The notes under the pieces were generated by a model. The model saw nothing but the letters and a program-made list of their open reading frames with translations. It made no database searches and was not told the DNA's origin. DNA of 64,000 nucleotides, taken from positions 186,001-250,000 of the forward strand of contig NZ_JAAGOA010000001.1 of NCBI RefSeq assembly GCF_010550675.1, in the 5' to 3' direction. Shown here in pieces: positions 48,085 to 55,140 of this stretch; the first letter of the stretch is position 1; each line of letters starts with the position of its first letter. This DNA comes from Phytoactinopolyspora halotolerans. Lineage in GTDB: Bacteria; Actinomycetota; Actinomycetes; Jiangellales; Jiangellaceae. Both the position numbers and the translations under genes were made by a program.

Positions 48085-48107
48085 TTGTTCTAGCTCTACT
48101 AGAACAA
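48085..48107. promoter_or_regulatory. Operator of the YtrA-type regulator
   Basis: Perfect 9-bp inverted repeat TTGTTCTAG / CTAGAACAA around CTCTA. It sits in an AT-rich patch directly upstream of the regulator's start, overlapping the likely -10 (ATATAC on the minus strand at 48080-48085). Confidence 0.8.
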
Positions 48108-48199
48108 GTTCATGTGGTGAAGCTCCCCGCGAATCCGTACCAGGGCGGCCCGCCGTAGCGGGGTGAGGCCGGTCATCGCACCTGCGGTACGGTCGGGTC

Positions 48200-50323
48200 A
48201 TGTCCGATGCCGATCACCTGTCCGCGCCGGTGGCCAAGCGGGTTCCGCGCACGCGTACGTTCCATGGCGACGAGGTCGTCGACGAGTACTTCTGGCTGCT
48301 GGACCGCGACGATCCGGACACCATCGCGTATCTCGAGGCGGAGAACGCCTACACCGAGGCCGTGACCGCGCATACCAAGGCGTTGCAGGACGAGATCTTC
48401 TCCGAGATCAAGGCGCGCACGCTGGAGACCGACCTCTCCGTGCCCGCGCACCGCGGGGGGTGGTGGTACTACACCCGGACCGTGCAGGGACAGCAGTATG
48501 CGATCCACTGTCGCTCCCGCTCCGAGCCGGAACTGCCGGACGACGCGACGCAGCCGATCGTCTCGCCGGACGACGAGCAGGTGCTCCTCGACGAGAACGA
48601 GCTGGCCGGCGATTCGCCATACTTCGCGCTCGGTGCGTTCGACGTCAGTCCGGACGGCCGGCTGTTGGTGTTCTCCACGGACTTCGACGGTTCGGAGAAG
48701 TACACGCTGCGGGTCAAGGACCTGGAGCGCGATCAGCTGCTGCCGGACTCGGTGCCGGACACGTACTACAGCACCGCCTGGTCGGCAGACGGGTCGACGG
48801 TCTTCTACACCACGGTCGACGAGGCGATGCGTCCGTATCGGGTGTGGAGGCACCGGCTCGGTACCCAGGCGAGCGAGGATCAGATCGTGCACCAGGAGGA
48901 CGACGAGCGGTTCTTCGCCGATGTGGACCTGACGCGGAGCGAGGCCTACATCGTCATCTCGCTGGGAAGTTCGATCACCAGCGAGGTCCGCGTTCTGCCG
49001 GCGGACGCCCCGGGCGGTGAGTTTCAGGTGCTGGAACCGCGGCGACAGGGCGTGGAGTACACCATAGATCACTCCGGCGGGTACTTCTTCATCGTCCACA
49101 ACGACGGGGCGATGGACTTCGAGCTCGCCAAGGCGCCCGTCGCGTCCCCCGGGCGGGAGCATTGGTCGCCGGTGCTGCCGCACGAACCGGGCCGGCGCGT
49201 GGTCGACGTGCACGCATTCGCGGGTCACCTGGTGGTGGCGTTGCGGCGCGATGGCGGCACCGGTCTGCACGTGATTCCGCTACGCGATGGTGAGCCGCAG
49301 CCGGGCCACGACATCGGGTTCGCCGAGGAGGTACGGACGGTCCGGCCGGGCGGCAATCCCGAGTTCGACACGGATACGTTCCGTCTCGGTTATACGTCGC
49401 TCGCCACGCCGAGCTCCATCTACGACCACAACATCCAGACCCGAGAGCTCCGGCTGCGCAAGCGGCAGCCGGTTCTCGGCGACTTCGATCCGGAGCACTA
49501 TCAAACCGTGCGCGAGTGGGCCACCGCCGAGGACGGGACCGAGATCCCCATATCCCTGGTCCGGCACCGCGATACGCCTGCCGACGGCACAGCCCCTTGC
49601 GTGCTTTACGGATACGGTTCGTACGAGGCGTCGATGGATCCGTGGTTCTCCATCGCCAGGCTCTCGTTGCTGGATCGAGGGTTCGTGTTCGCGATCGCGC
49701 ATGTGCGCGGCGGCGGCGAGATGGGGCGGGCCTGGTACGAACAGGGCAAGATGCTGGCCAAGCGGAACACTTTCACCGACTTCGTCGCGTGCGCGCAGCG
49801 GTTGGTGGCCGCGGGCTGGACGTCACACGACCGGCTGGTCGGCCGTGGCGGGAGCGCGGGCGGGTTACTGATCGGCGCGGTGGCGAACCTGGCGCCGTCG
49901 GACTTCGCCGCGCTCGTGGGTGAGGTCCCGTTTGTGGATGCGCTGAACACCATTCTCGATCCGTCGCTGCCGCTGACGGTGATCGAATGGGAGGAATGGG
50001 GCAATCCGGTGGAGTCTGCCGAGGTATATCGGTATATGAAGTCCTACTCGCCGTATGAGAATGTTCAGCCGGTCGCGTATCCGGCGATCCTCGCGACCGC
50101 CGGTCTGAACGATCCACGGGTCGGATACCACGAGCCGGCCAAGTGGGTCGCCAAGCTTCGCGCTACCGCAACCGGCGATCGCTCATTGCTGCTCAAGACG
50201 GAGATGGGTGCCGGCCATCGCGGGCCTTCCGGCCGATACGACGCGTGGCGGGAAGAGGCGTTCACGCTGGCTTTCGTCATCGACTCGGTGCCGGCGGTCA
50301 AACGACGTGAAGCAGCTGTATAG
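48200..50323 (+). CDS. ptrB: Oligopeptidase B-type S9 serine peptidase
   Basis: 707-residue cytoplasmic prolyl-oligopeptidase-family enzyme that cleaves short peptides after basic residues. Beta-propeller N-terminal two-thirds, then alpha/beta-hydrolase domain with catalytic Ser552 (GRGGSAGGLL), Asp638 (GLNDPRVGYHEPAKW) and His673 (GAGHRGPSGR). The HVRGGGEMGRAWYEQGKM sequence is typical. ATG at 48200. It stands alone between the GntR operator and a membrane protein gene. Confidence 0.95.
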   Translation: MSDADHLSAPVAKRVPRTRTFHGDEVVDEYFWLLDRDDPDTIAYLEAENAYTEAVTAHTKALQDEIFSEIKARTLETDLSVPAHRGGWWYYTRTVQGQQYAIHCRSRSEPELPDDATQPIVSPDDEQVLLDENELAGDSPYFALGAFDVSPDGRLLVFSTDFDGSEKYTLRVKDLERDQLLPDSVPDTYYSTAWSADGSTVFYTTVDEAMRPYRVWRHRLGTQASEDQIVHQEDDERFFADVDLTRSEAYIVISLGSSITSEVRVLPADAPGGEFQVLEPRRQGVEYTIDHSGGYFFIVHNDGAMDFELAKAPVASPGREHWSPVLPHEPGRRVVDVHAFAGHLVVALRRDGGTGLHVIPLRDGEPQPGHDIGFAEEVRTVRPGGNPEFDTDTFRLGYTSLATPSSIYDHNIQTRELRLRKRQPVLGDFDPEHYQTVREWATAEDGTEIPISLVRHRDTPADGTAPCVLYGYGSYEASMDPWFSIARLSLLDRGFVFAIAHVRGGGEMGRAWYEQGKMLAKRNTFTDFVACAQRLVAAGWTSHDRLVGRGGSAGGLLIGAVANLAPSDFAALVGEVPFVDALNTILDPSLPLTVIEWEEWGNPVESAEVYRYMKSYSPYENVQPVAYPAILATAGLNDPRVGYHEPAKWVAKLRATATGDRSLLLKTEMGAGHRGPSGRYDAWREEAFTLAFVIDSVPAVKRREAAV

Positions 50324-50440
50324 CGAAAACCGGACAATTCATCATAATTCCCCGATGCCGACTTGCGTGCACATGAATCTCCGGAATGATGTTCTAGGCA
50401 CAGATCGGTCATAGTCAGGCAACAGGAACGGGGATCCTCC

Positions 50441-51463
50441 GTGTCGTCCAACGGCTTCGATATCAAGTCCGTGCCGCTCTATCGGCAGATCGCCCTGATC
50501 GGCGGAGCTGTCCTCGTCATATCGCTGTTCTTTCCATGGTGGCGAGTGAGTGTCGACGCGGGCAGCTTCGGCGGAGGCAGCGCGAGCGAAAGCGGCTGGA
50601 ACGGCATCGGTGTGCTGATCGGCATTCTGGCGCTGTTGCTCATTGTCTGGGAGCTGCTCCGCGTCTTCGGTGCCGCAGCCCAGATCAACTTCAACCATGA
50701 TGTGATCACGGCCGGTCTTGCGGCGCTGACAGCCTTGTTCGGCGTTATTCAGTTCATCCGGTCGCTCACTTACGGTGGCGGCGCGCCTCCCGGGGTCAGC
50801 ACCGGCCCGCACTTCGGAGCGTTCCTGATTCTGATCTGCTCAGGGCTGCTAGGCTTTGCGGCCTTTCTCGCGTTCCAAGGGGCCGGAGGTCCGGATGCCC
50901 TGAAACAGCACCAGGCCAACGTGAACCGTCCGCAGGCTCCCCAGCCGTATCCTGGCCAGCCATACCCGCCGCAGTATCCGAACGCGCCGCAGGGAGGCTA
51001 CGGGCAGCAGGGCTATCAGCAGCCGCCTGCGCAGGGCTACGGCCAGCAGCCACGGCAGTATCCGCAGCCGCCCCAGCCGCAGCCGGGATATCCGCAGCAG
51101 CCGCCCCAGCCGTACCCGAACGCGCCGCAGGAGGGTTACGGGCAGCAGTATCCGCAGCAGCCGCCGCAGCCGTACCCGAACGCGCCGCAGGAGGGATACG
51201 GGCAGCAGTATCCGCAGCAGCCGCCCGCGCAACCGCACGGCCAGCAGCCGCACCAGCAGCCGGGTTACCCGCAGGGCCAGGAGTATCCGCAGCAGCCGCC
51301 GCAGCCGTACCCGAACGCCCCGCAGGAGGGATACGAGCAGCCGTACCAGCAGGGATACCCCCAACAGGGATACCAGCAACCGCAGGGTCACGGTCAGCAG
51401 CCGCCCGCATCGGAGCGCGCCTGGTCGACCGAGGACGAAGACCCACAGAATCCGCTGCGCTGA
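50441..51463 (+). CDS. Membrane protein with proline/glutamine/tyrosine-rich repeat tail
   Basis: 340 residues. The N-terminal half has four membrane segments ([72 protein letters not shown]). The C-terminal half, from about residue 160, is a disordered tail of [13 protein letters not shown] and YPQQPPQ repeats. GTG at 50441. Such tails recur in actinobacterial envelope and ESX- or septum-associated proteins, but no specific family is recognised. Confidence 0.75.
   Translation: MSSNGFDIKSVPLYRQIALIGGAVLVISLFFPWWRVSVDAGSFGGGSASESGWNGIGVLIGILALLLIVWELLRVFGAAAQINFNHDVITAGLAALTALFGVIQFIRSLTYGGGAPPGVSTGPHFGAFLILICSGLLGFAAFLAFQGAGGPDALKQHQANVNRPQAPQPYPGQPYPPQYPNAPQGGYGQQGYQQPPAQGYGQQPRQYPQPPQPQPGYPQQPPQPYPNAPQEGYGQQYPQQPPQPYPNAPQEGYGQQYPQQPPAQPHGQQPHQQPGYPQGQEYPQQPPQPYPNAPQEGYEQPYQQGYPQQGYQQPQGHGQQPPASERAWSTEDEDPQNPLR
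51110..51345. repeat. 60-bp tandem repeats in the PQ-rich gene
   Basis: Near-identical units at about 51110-51169 and 51170-51229, plus a partial copy at about 51300-51345, encoding a 20-residue block rich in Pro, Gln and Tyr. Confidence 0.75.
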
Positions 51464-51473
51464 TCTGTTCGAC

Positions 51474-51509
51474 GCCCCCGGGGAGCGAGCGAGCCTCGCC
51501 CTCGGGGGC
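51474..51509 (+). terminator. Terminator after the PQ-rich gene
   Basis: Ten-bp stem beginning GCCCCCGGGG (51474) and ending CCTCGGGGGC (51509), followed by TGTTTCAT; 10 bases after the stop codon. Confidence 0.78.
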
Positions 51510-51648
51510 TGTTTCATCTCCGGCCAGGGAAGAGCGCCACAAACTTCGCTGTCGGCGGCGATCTCCGTACCAGGTGTGACGAATTCTCATCCGGGTAACT
51601 CAGCTCATGACGTGGTGAACCGTCACATGTGAACGGGGGAATGTGCGC

Positions 51649-52056
51649 ATGACTGACAGCACGCGGCACGATGAGCCGTCCACCAGGGAACTCATCGCGC
51701 AGTTCTCCGAGCAGACATCTCGTCTGGTACGAGACGAGATGCGACTGGCTGTCGCAGAGGTCAAGGAGAAGGGTAAACATGCCGGTGTCGGCGTGGGTAT
51801 GTTCAGCGGTGCTGGGCTGCTCTCGTTCTTCGGGGCAGCGGCGCTCATTGCGGCGGCGATTCTGGCCCTGGAACTGGTTCTGCCGGCGTGGGCAGCGGCG
51901 CTGATCGTCGCCGGCGCGCTGTTCGTCCTGGCGGCGCTGGCTGCGTTGATGGGCAGACGAGAGGTCGGCAAGGCCAAACCGCCGCCAGAACGGACCGTGG
52001 AGAACATCAAGCGGGACGTGGATGAGATGACGGGGCGGAGAGACCATGACAGGTAG
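51649..52056 (+). CDS. DUF1469 (phage holin-like) membrane protein
   Basis: 135 residues. N-terminal amphipathic helix (ELIAQFSEQTSRLVRDEMRL) and two membrane segments around GMFSGAGLLSFFGAAALIAAA and AAALIVAGALFVLAALAAL. The family is named after phage holins, but chromosomal copies beside DUF3618 and YihY genes are not phage remnants. ATG at 51649 lies eight bases after GGGGGA, so the GTG two codons upstream is not used. Overlaps the DUF3618 gene. Confidence 0.87.
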   Translation: MTDSTRHDEPSTRELIAQFSEQTSRLVRDEMRLAVAEVKEKGKHAGVGVGMFSGAGLLSFFGAAALIAAAILALELVLPAWAAALIVAGALFVLAALAALMGRREVGKAKPPPERTVENIKRDVDEMTGRRDHDR

Positions 52057-52270
52057 AACAGCGCAACGGTCCGAGCCTGCCGAAGGCGCGGACATCGACG
52101 AAATCCAGCGTGACCTCGCGTATACGCGCGAACACTTGGGCGAAACATTCGAGCAGTTGACCGATCGACTGGCGGAGAAGTCGCGTCCGCTTGCGTACGC
52201 AGCAGCCGCGACCGTTGCGACAGCGGTGGCAGTGGTGGTCTGCGTGGTGCTCTGGCGGCGGCGCCGCTGA
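52046..52270 (+). CDS. DUF3618 family small membrane protein
   Basis: 74 residues: an N-terminal amphipathic helix with IDEIQRDLAYTREHLGETFEQL, the hallmark of DUF3618, then one membrane helix (AAAATVATAVAVVVCVVLW) and an Arg-rich end. Starts 11 bases before the DUF1469 stop, so the pair is translationally coupled. Probably a partner of the DUF1469 protein in the membrane; function unknown. Confidence 0.88.
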   Translation: MTGRTAQRSEPAEGADIDEIQRDLAYTREHLGETFEQLTDRLAEKSRPLAYAAAATVATAVAVVVCVVLWRRRR

Positions 52271-52280
52271 GGAGTTGGCC

Positions 52281-53339
52281 ATGACAGACAGAAAAGGCGA
52301 CACCAGGAGTCAGGCGCCCACCCCCGAGCATCAAGACAAGCCGGACCACCCCCGAGAGCTCACCAAACCCTCGATGGCATATATCGGGAAGCGGACCGTC
52401 CGCGAATTCTCCGCCGATCGGTGCACGGATCTTGCGGCGGGCCTGACCTACTACGCCGTACTCGCGTTCTTTCCGGCCTTGGTTGCGCTGGTGTCGCTGC
52501 CGGCTCTGATCGGGCAGGAGGACCAGGCGCGGCAGACGCTGTTCGACATCGTCGACGACTTCGCCCCAGCGTCTCTTGCCTCCGACCTGCGGGGTCCGAT
52601 CGAGCAGGTGACACAGGTTCCGGGAGCCGGACTTGGACTCGTTTTCGGACTCGCCGGTGCCTTGTGGGCGGCCTCCGGGTACGTGGGTGCCTTCGCGCGC
52701 GCGATGAACCGCGTGTATGGCATCGAAGAGGGTCGACCGTTCTGGAAGCTCCGGCCGGCCATGCTCGCTCTCACGATCATGCTGATCCTATTGGCCGCCC
52801 TGGGTGTGGTCCTGCTGGTGGTGACCGGGCCGTTGGCAGAGGCTATCGGCAACTCGATCGGCCTGGGCAGTACGGCCGTGACGGTGTGGGACATCGCCAA
52901 GTGGCCGTTCTTGGTCGTCATCGTGCTGATCATCGTCGCGCTGCTGTACAACTGGACGCCCAATGTGCGGCAGCCGAAGTTCCGCTGGATCAGCCCCGGT
53001 GCGATCGTCGCTTTCCTGGTCTGGGCCATCGCGTCGGTCGGTTTCGCCATCTACATCGCGAACTTCGCGAATTACGACCGCACGTACGGATCACTGGCCG
53101 GTGTGATCGTGTTCCTGTTGTGGCTGTGGATCACGAACCTGGTTTTGCTGTTCGGTGCTGAGTTCGATGCTGAGCTGGAACGCGGCCGGGAGTTGCAAGC
53201 GGGAATCGCCGCCGAGGAGACCATCCAGCTCCCGCCCCGGGACACCCGCAATATCGAGAAGGCCGAGAAGAAGGCCGCCGATGACGTTCGCCGAGCACGC
53301 GAGCTGCGCGAACGTCAAGAGGCGCATACCGGCTCATGA
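52281..53339 (+). CDS. YihY/BrkB-family membrane protein
   Basis: 352 residues. Cytoplasmic start, then six membrane helices. Family sequences: FSADRCTDLAAGLTYYAVLA, ALWAASGYVGAFARAMNRVY, PFWKLRPAML, LYNWTPNVRQPKFRWISPGA and YDRTYGSLAGVIVFLLWLW. The acidic/basic C-terminal tail is long. Once called ribonuclease BN in error; true function unknown. ATG at 52281 with GGAG 10 bases upstream. Third gene of the DUF1469-DUF3618-YihY run. Its 3' end overlaps the convergent small gene by six bases. Confidence 0.9.
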   Translation: MTDRKGDTRSQAPTPEHQDKPDHPRELTKPSMAYIGKRTVREFSADRCTDLAAGLTYYAVLAFFPALVALVSLPALIGQEDQARQTLFDIVDDFAPASLASDLRGPIEQVTQVPGAGLGLVFGLAGALWAASGYVGAFARAMNRVYGIEEGRPFWKLRPAMLALTIMLILLAALGVVLLVVTGPLAEAIGNSIGLGSTAVTVWDIAKWPFLVVIVLIIVALLYNWTPNVRQPKFRWISPGAIVAFLVWAIASVGFAIYIANFANYDRTYGSLAGVIVFLLWLWITNLVLLFGAEFDAELERGRELQAGIAAEETIQLPPRDTRNIEKAEKKAADDVRRARELRERQEAHTGS

Positions 53340-53579
53340 GGTCGGGAGGCGTGCCATCCTGGCCTTGGCGTGGGCAGCCCGGGACAATCGGCCGAACGCC
53401 TCCGAGCACGTGGCCAGTGCCAGCGCGGCCAGTTCGAAGCGGCGTGCACGCCGCCGTGTGATGCGCGCTGACCGGGCCGCGCGGCCGGCCGAACGGGTGG
53501 CGCGATCGGCCGCCGCGTCGTCTACGCGCTCGGCGGCCTCGTGTCGGTGTATCCGGTATATCTCATCGGGCGCGAGCAT
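53334..53579 (-). CDS. Small Arg/Ala-rich hypothetical protein
   Basis: 81-residue soluble, basic, helical protein (RATRSAGRAARSARITRRRA). ATG at 53579 is eight bases after a GGAG, and the gene begins 19 bases after the DUF4097 stop, so it is the third member of that operon. No family recognised. The frame extends much further upstream, but that part is shadow of the DUF4097 gene. Confidence 0.6.
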   Translation of the reverse strand: MLAPDEIYRIHRHEAAERVDDAAADRATRSAGRAARSARITRRRARRFELAALALATCSEAFGRLSRAAHAKARMARLPTS

Positions 53580-53598
53580 GGCGTTCACTCCAGGTCGG

Positions 53599-54462
53599 TC
53601 ATGAAGCGCGGACGATGGTGACCGAGCCGCTGGCGGCCCGCGAGGCGACGTGGATCTTCCGCTCGTCGCCGGCGGGTTCGCCGGACGGCTCCAGTTCGGA
53701 CCGGACCCGGCCGCTGGCGGATGAGCAGTCCAGCCTGGCGACGGTACCGGCCTCGATTGCGACGGTGATGTCGCCGGAGGCGGTCTTGGCTGCGATCTCA
53801 CCTTCGAGAGCTCGCCGGATCCGGATGTCACCGGAGGCAGTCCGGGCGTCCAGGACGGCCGCCATCTCGGCGATCTCGATATCGCCCGACGACGCGCGGA
53901 TCTCGGCTCGATCACCGACGTGGTCGATGTGCACGCTGCCGGATCCGGTCTCGGCGTCGATCGGGCCGGAACAGTTCTGCACCAGGATGTCGCCCGACCC
54001 GGCATTGGCCTCGATGCCGGTCGCTCCGTCGACCCGGATATCGCCGCTGCCCGTCTTCAACGTGACATCGGCGCAGCGCTCCACCACCACGTCGCCCGAC
54101 CCGGCCGTGGCGACGACGTCGCCGAGACCTCCGATCAGGGTGACGTCGGCCGAGCCGGCCTGCACAGAGACCGTACTGCTGAGCGGGACGGTCACGTTCA
54201 GATCGACGGGTGCATCCCGGAGCACGCCTAATCCGGCGCCCCGGCGGGACAGATCGATCGAGAGGGCGTTCTCGTGCTGTTCCACCCGGGACCGTTCGAT
54301 GACTTCGGCGGCGTCGTCATCGCCGGCCCTGCTGGGCTGCGCATCGACGGTGGCTTCGGTGACGTCCTCGGCGGTGATGCGCACCCTGCCGGAGCGAGCC
54401 TTCACGGTGAGACTGATCGGTGTCGGTGCCGGAAAGGCACGTCGATAGCTGGAGGTGGTCAT
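53599..54462 (-). CDS. DUF4097 beta-strand-repeat protein
   Basis: 287 residues forming a right-handed beta-helix-like array. The repeated strand motif recurs roughly every 18-20 residues: TAGSGDVVV, KTGSGDIRV, NAGSGDILV, RASSGDIEI, RTASGDIRI and KTASGDITV. There is no signal peptide or anchor, so it is cytoplasmic. ATG at 54462 follows GGAG, nine bases away; the frame is open to 54495. Proteins of this type often sit beside a HicB-like ribbon-helix-helix gene in actinobacteria, as here. Function unknown. Confidence 0.88.
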   Translation of the reverse strand: MTTSSYRRAFPAPTPISLTVKARSGRVRITAEDVTEATVDAQPSRAGDDDAAEVIERSRVEQHENALSIDLSRRGAGLGVLRDAPVDLNVTVPLSSTVSVQAGSADVTLIGGLGDVVATAGSGDVVVERCADVTLKTGSGDIRVDGATGIEANAGSGDILVQNCSGPIDAETGSGSVHIDHVGDRAEIRASSGDIEIAEMAAVLDARTASGDIRIRRALEGEIAAKTASGDITVAIEAGTVARLDCSSASGRVRSELEPSGEPAGDERKIHVASRAASGSVTIVRAS

Positions 54463-54532
54463 GGCTGATCGCTCCGATGTGTTGGTGTGCCCCACGTGCG
54501 GGGACGGGATTGCGGTGGGGTGCCGTGTGGTG

Positions 54533-55072
54533 TCAGCGAGCCCATCCGGAGATGCGTCGGCCCAGATTCACCTGGACGCCGCGCGGGCCTACCTGAACTC
54601 CGGAAGACCCCACGTGGATGTCGGTGTGCGGTCCGTCCAGGAGTTGGCCGACCGCGCGTACCAGCCAGGCGTTGACGGACATCCCCTCAGCCGCGGCCGC
54701 CTCCTCGATCCGCGACTTCAGGCTTTCCGGTAGCCGCAGGGTGACACGGGAGAGGTTCTCCTCCGGCTCTGGCGGTGGCGGAGGTGTGGGCGGTTCAGGA
54801 GGCTCCGGTGGCTCGAACGATGCCGGCGGCCGCTCGTCGCTCGCGACGAACTCGGGGTTGCCGCCGCGCATGCGTACGTCTACCGAGACGCCCTCGAGCT
54901 GGGTCGTCACCTCGGCAGCGGCATCGCCCATCGCCTCGATCAGGGTGAGTCGGAGCGATGGCTCGATCGCGTATGACAGCCGATCGGCAGCCTCACGAAC
55001 CTCGTCCGAGGCTGCGTGCCCGGCAGCCGCCAGTGCGTTTCGGAGTGCGGAGACGTAAGGCGTGAGCTCCAT
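54533..55072 (-). CDS. Ribbon-helix-helix (HicB-like) DNA-binding protein
   Basis: 179 residues. The N-terminal helical domain starts MELTPYVSALRNALAAAG. A Pro/Glu hinge (PPEPPEPPTPPPPPEPEE) leads to a ribbon-helix-helix domain, LSRVTLRLPESLKSRIEEAA then EGMSVNAWLVRAVGQLL. The Gly/Val-rich tail resembles the repeat strands of the neighbouring DUF4097 protein. The frame is open to 55102, but ATG at 55072 sits six bases after a probable -10, suggesting leaderless translation. Likely autoregulates the operon. No toxin partner of the HicA kind is present, so the HicB name refers to fold only. Confidence 0.85.
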   Translation of the reverse strand: MELTPYVSALRNALAAAGHAASDEVREAADRLSYAIEPSLRLTLIEAMGDAAAEVTTQLEGVSVDVRMRGGNPEFVASDERPPASFEPPEPPEPPTPPPPPEPEENLSRVTLRLPESLKSRIEEAAAAEGMSVNAWLVRAVGQLLDGPHTDIHVGSSGVQVGPRGVQVNLGRRISGWAR

Positions 55073-55078
55073 GACTTC

Positions 55079-55107
55079 ATAATGACGCCATCCAGACGCC
55101 ATGTCAA
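55079..55107 (-). promoter_or_regulatory. Promoter of the RHH-DUF4097 operon with phased direct repeats
   Basis: On the minus strand: -35 TTGACA (55102-55107, perfect), 17-base spacer, -10 CATTAT (55079-55084), then six bases to the ATG at 55072. The spacer holds two copies of ATGGCGTC (GACGCCAT on plus at 55084-55091 and 55095-55102) spaced 11 bp apart, one DNA turn. This is the arrangement expected for a ribbon-helix-helix dimer pair. A related CGTCAT-G-ATGACG inverted repeat is at 55139-55151. Confidence 0.7.
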
Positions 55108-55140
55108 GGAGTAGTGATGTCTAAATGCCTCGCTACGACG

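Noticed and set aside
51649-52056. Phage holin, suggesting a prophage.
   Set aside because: The family name is historical; no other phage gene is present and the DUF3618/YihY context is chromosomal.
54533-55072. HicAB toxin-antitoxin system.
   Set aside because: The RHH domain resembles HicB, but no HicA-like toxin gene is adjacent on either side.
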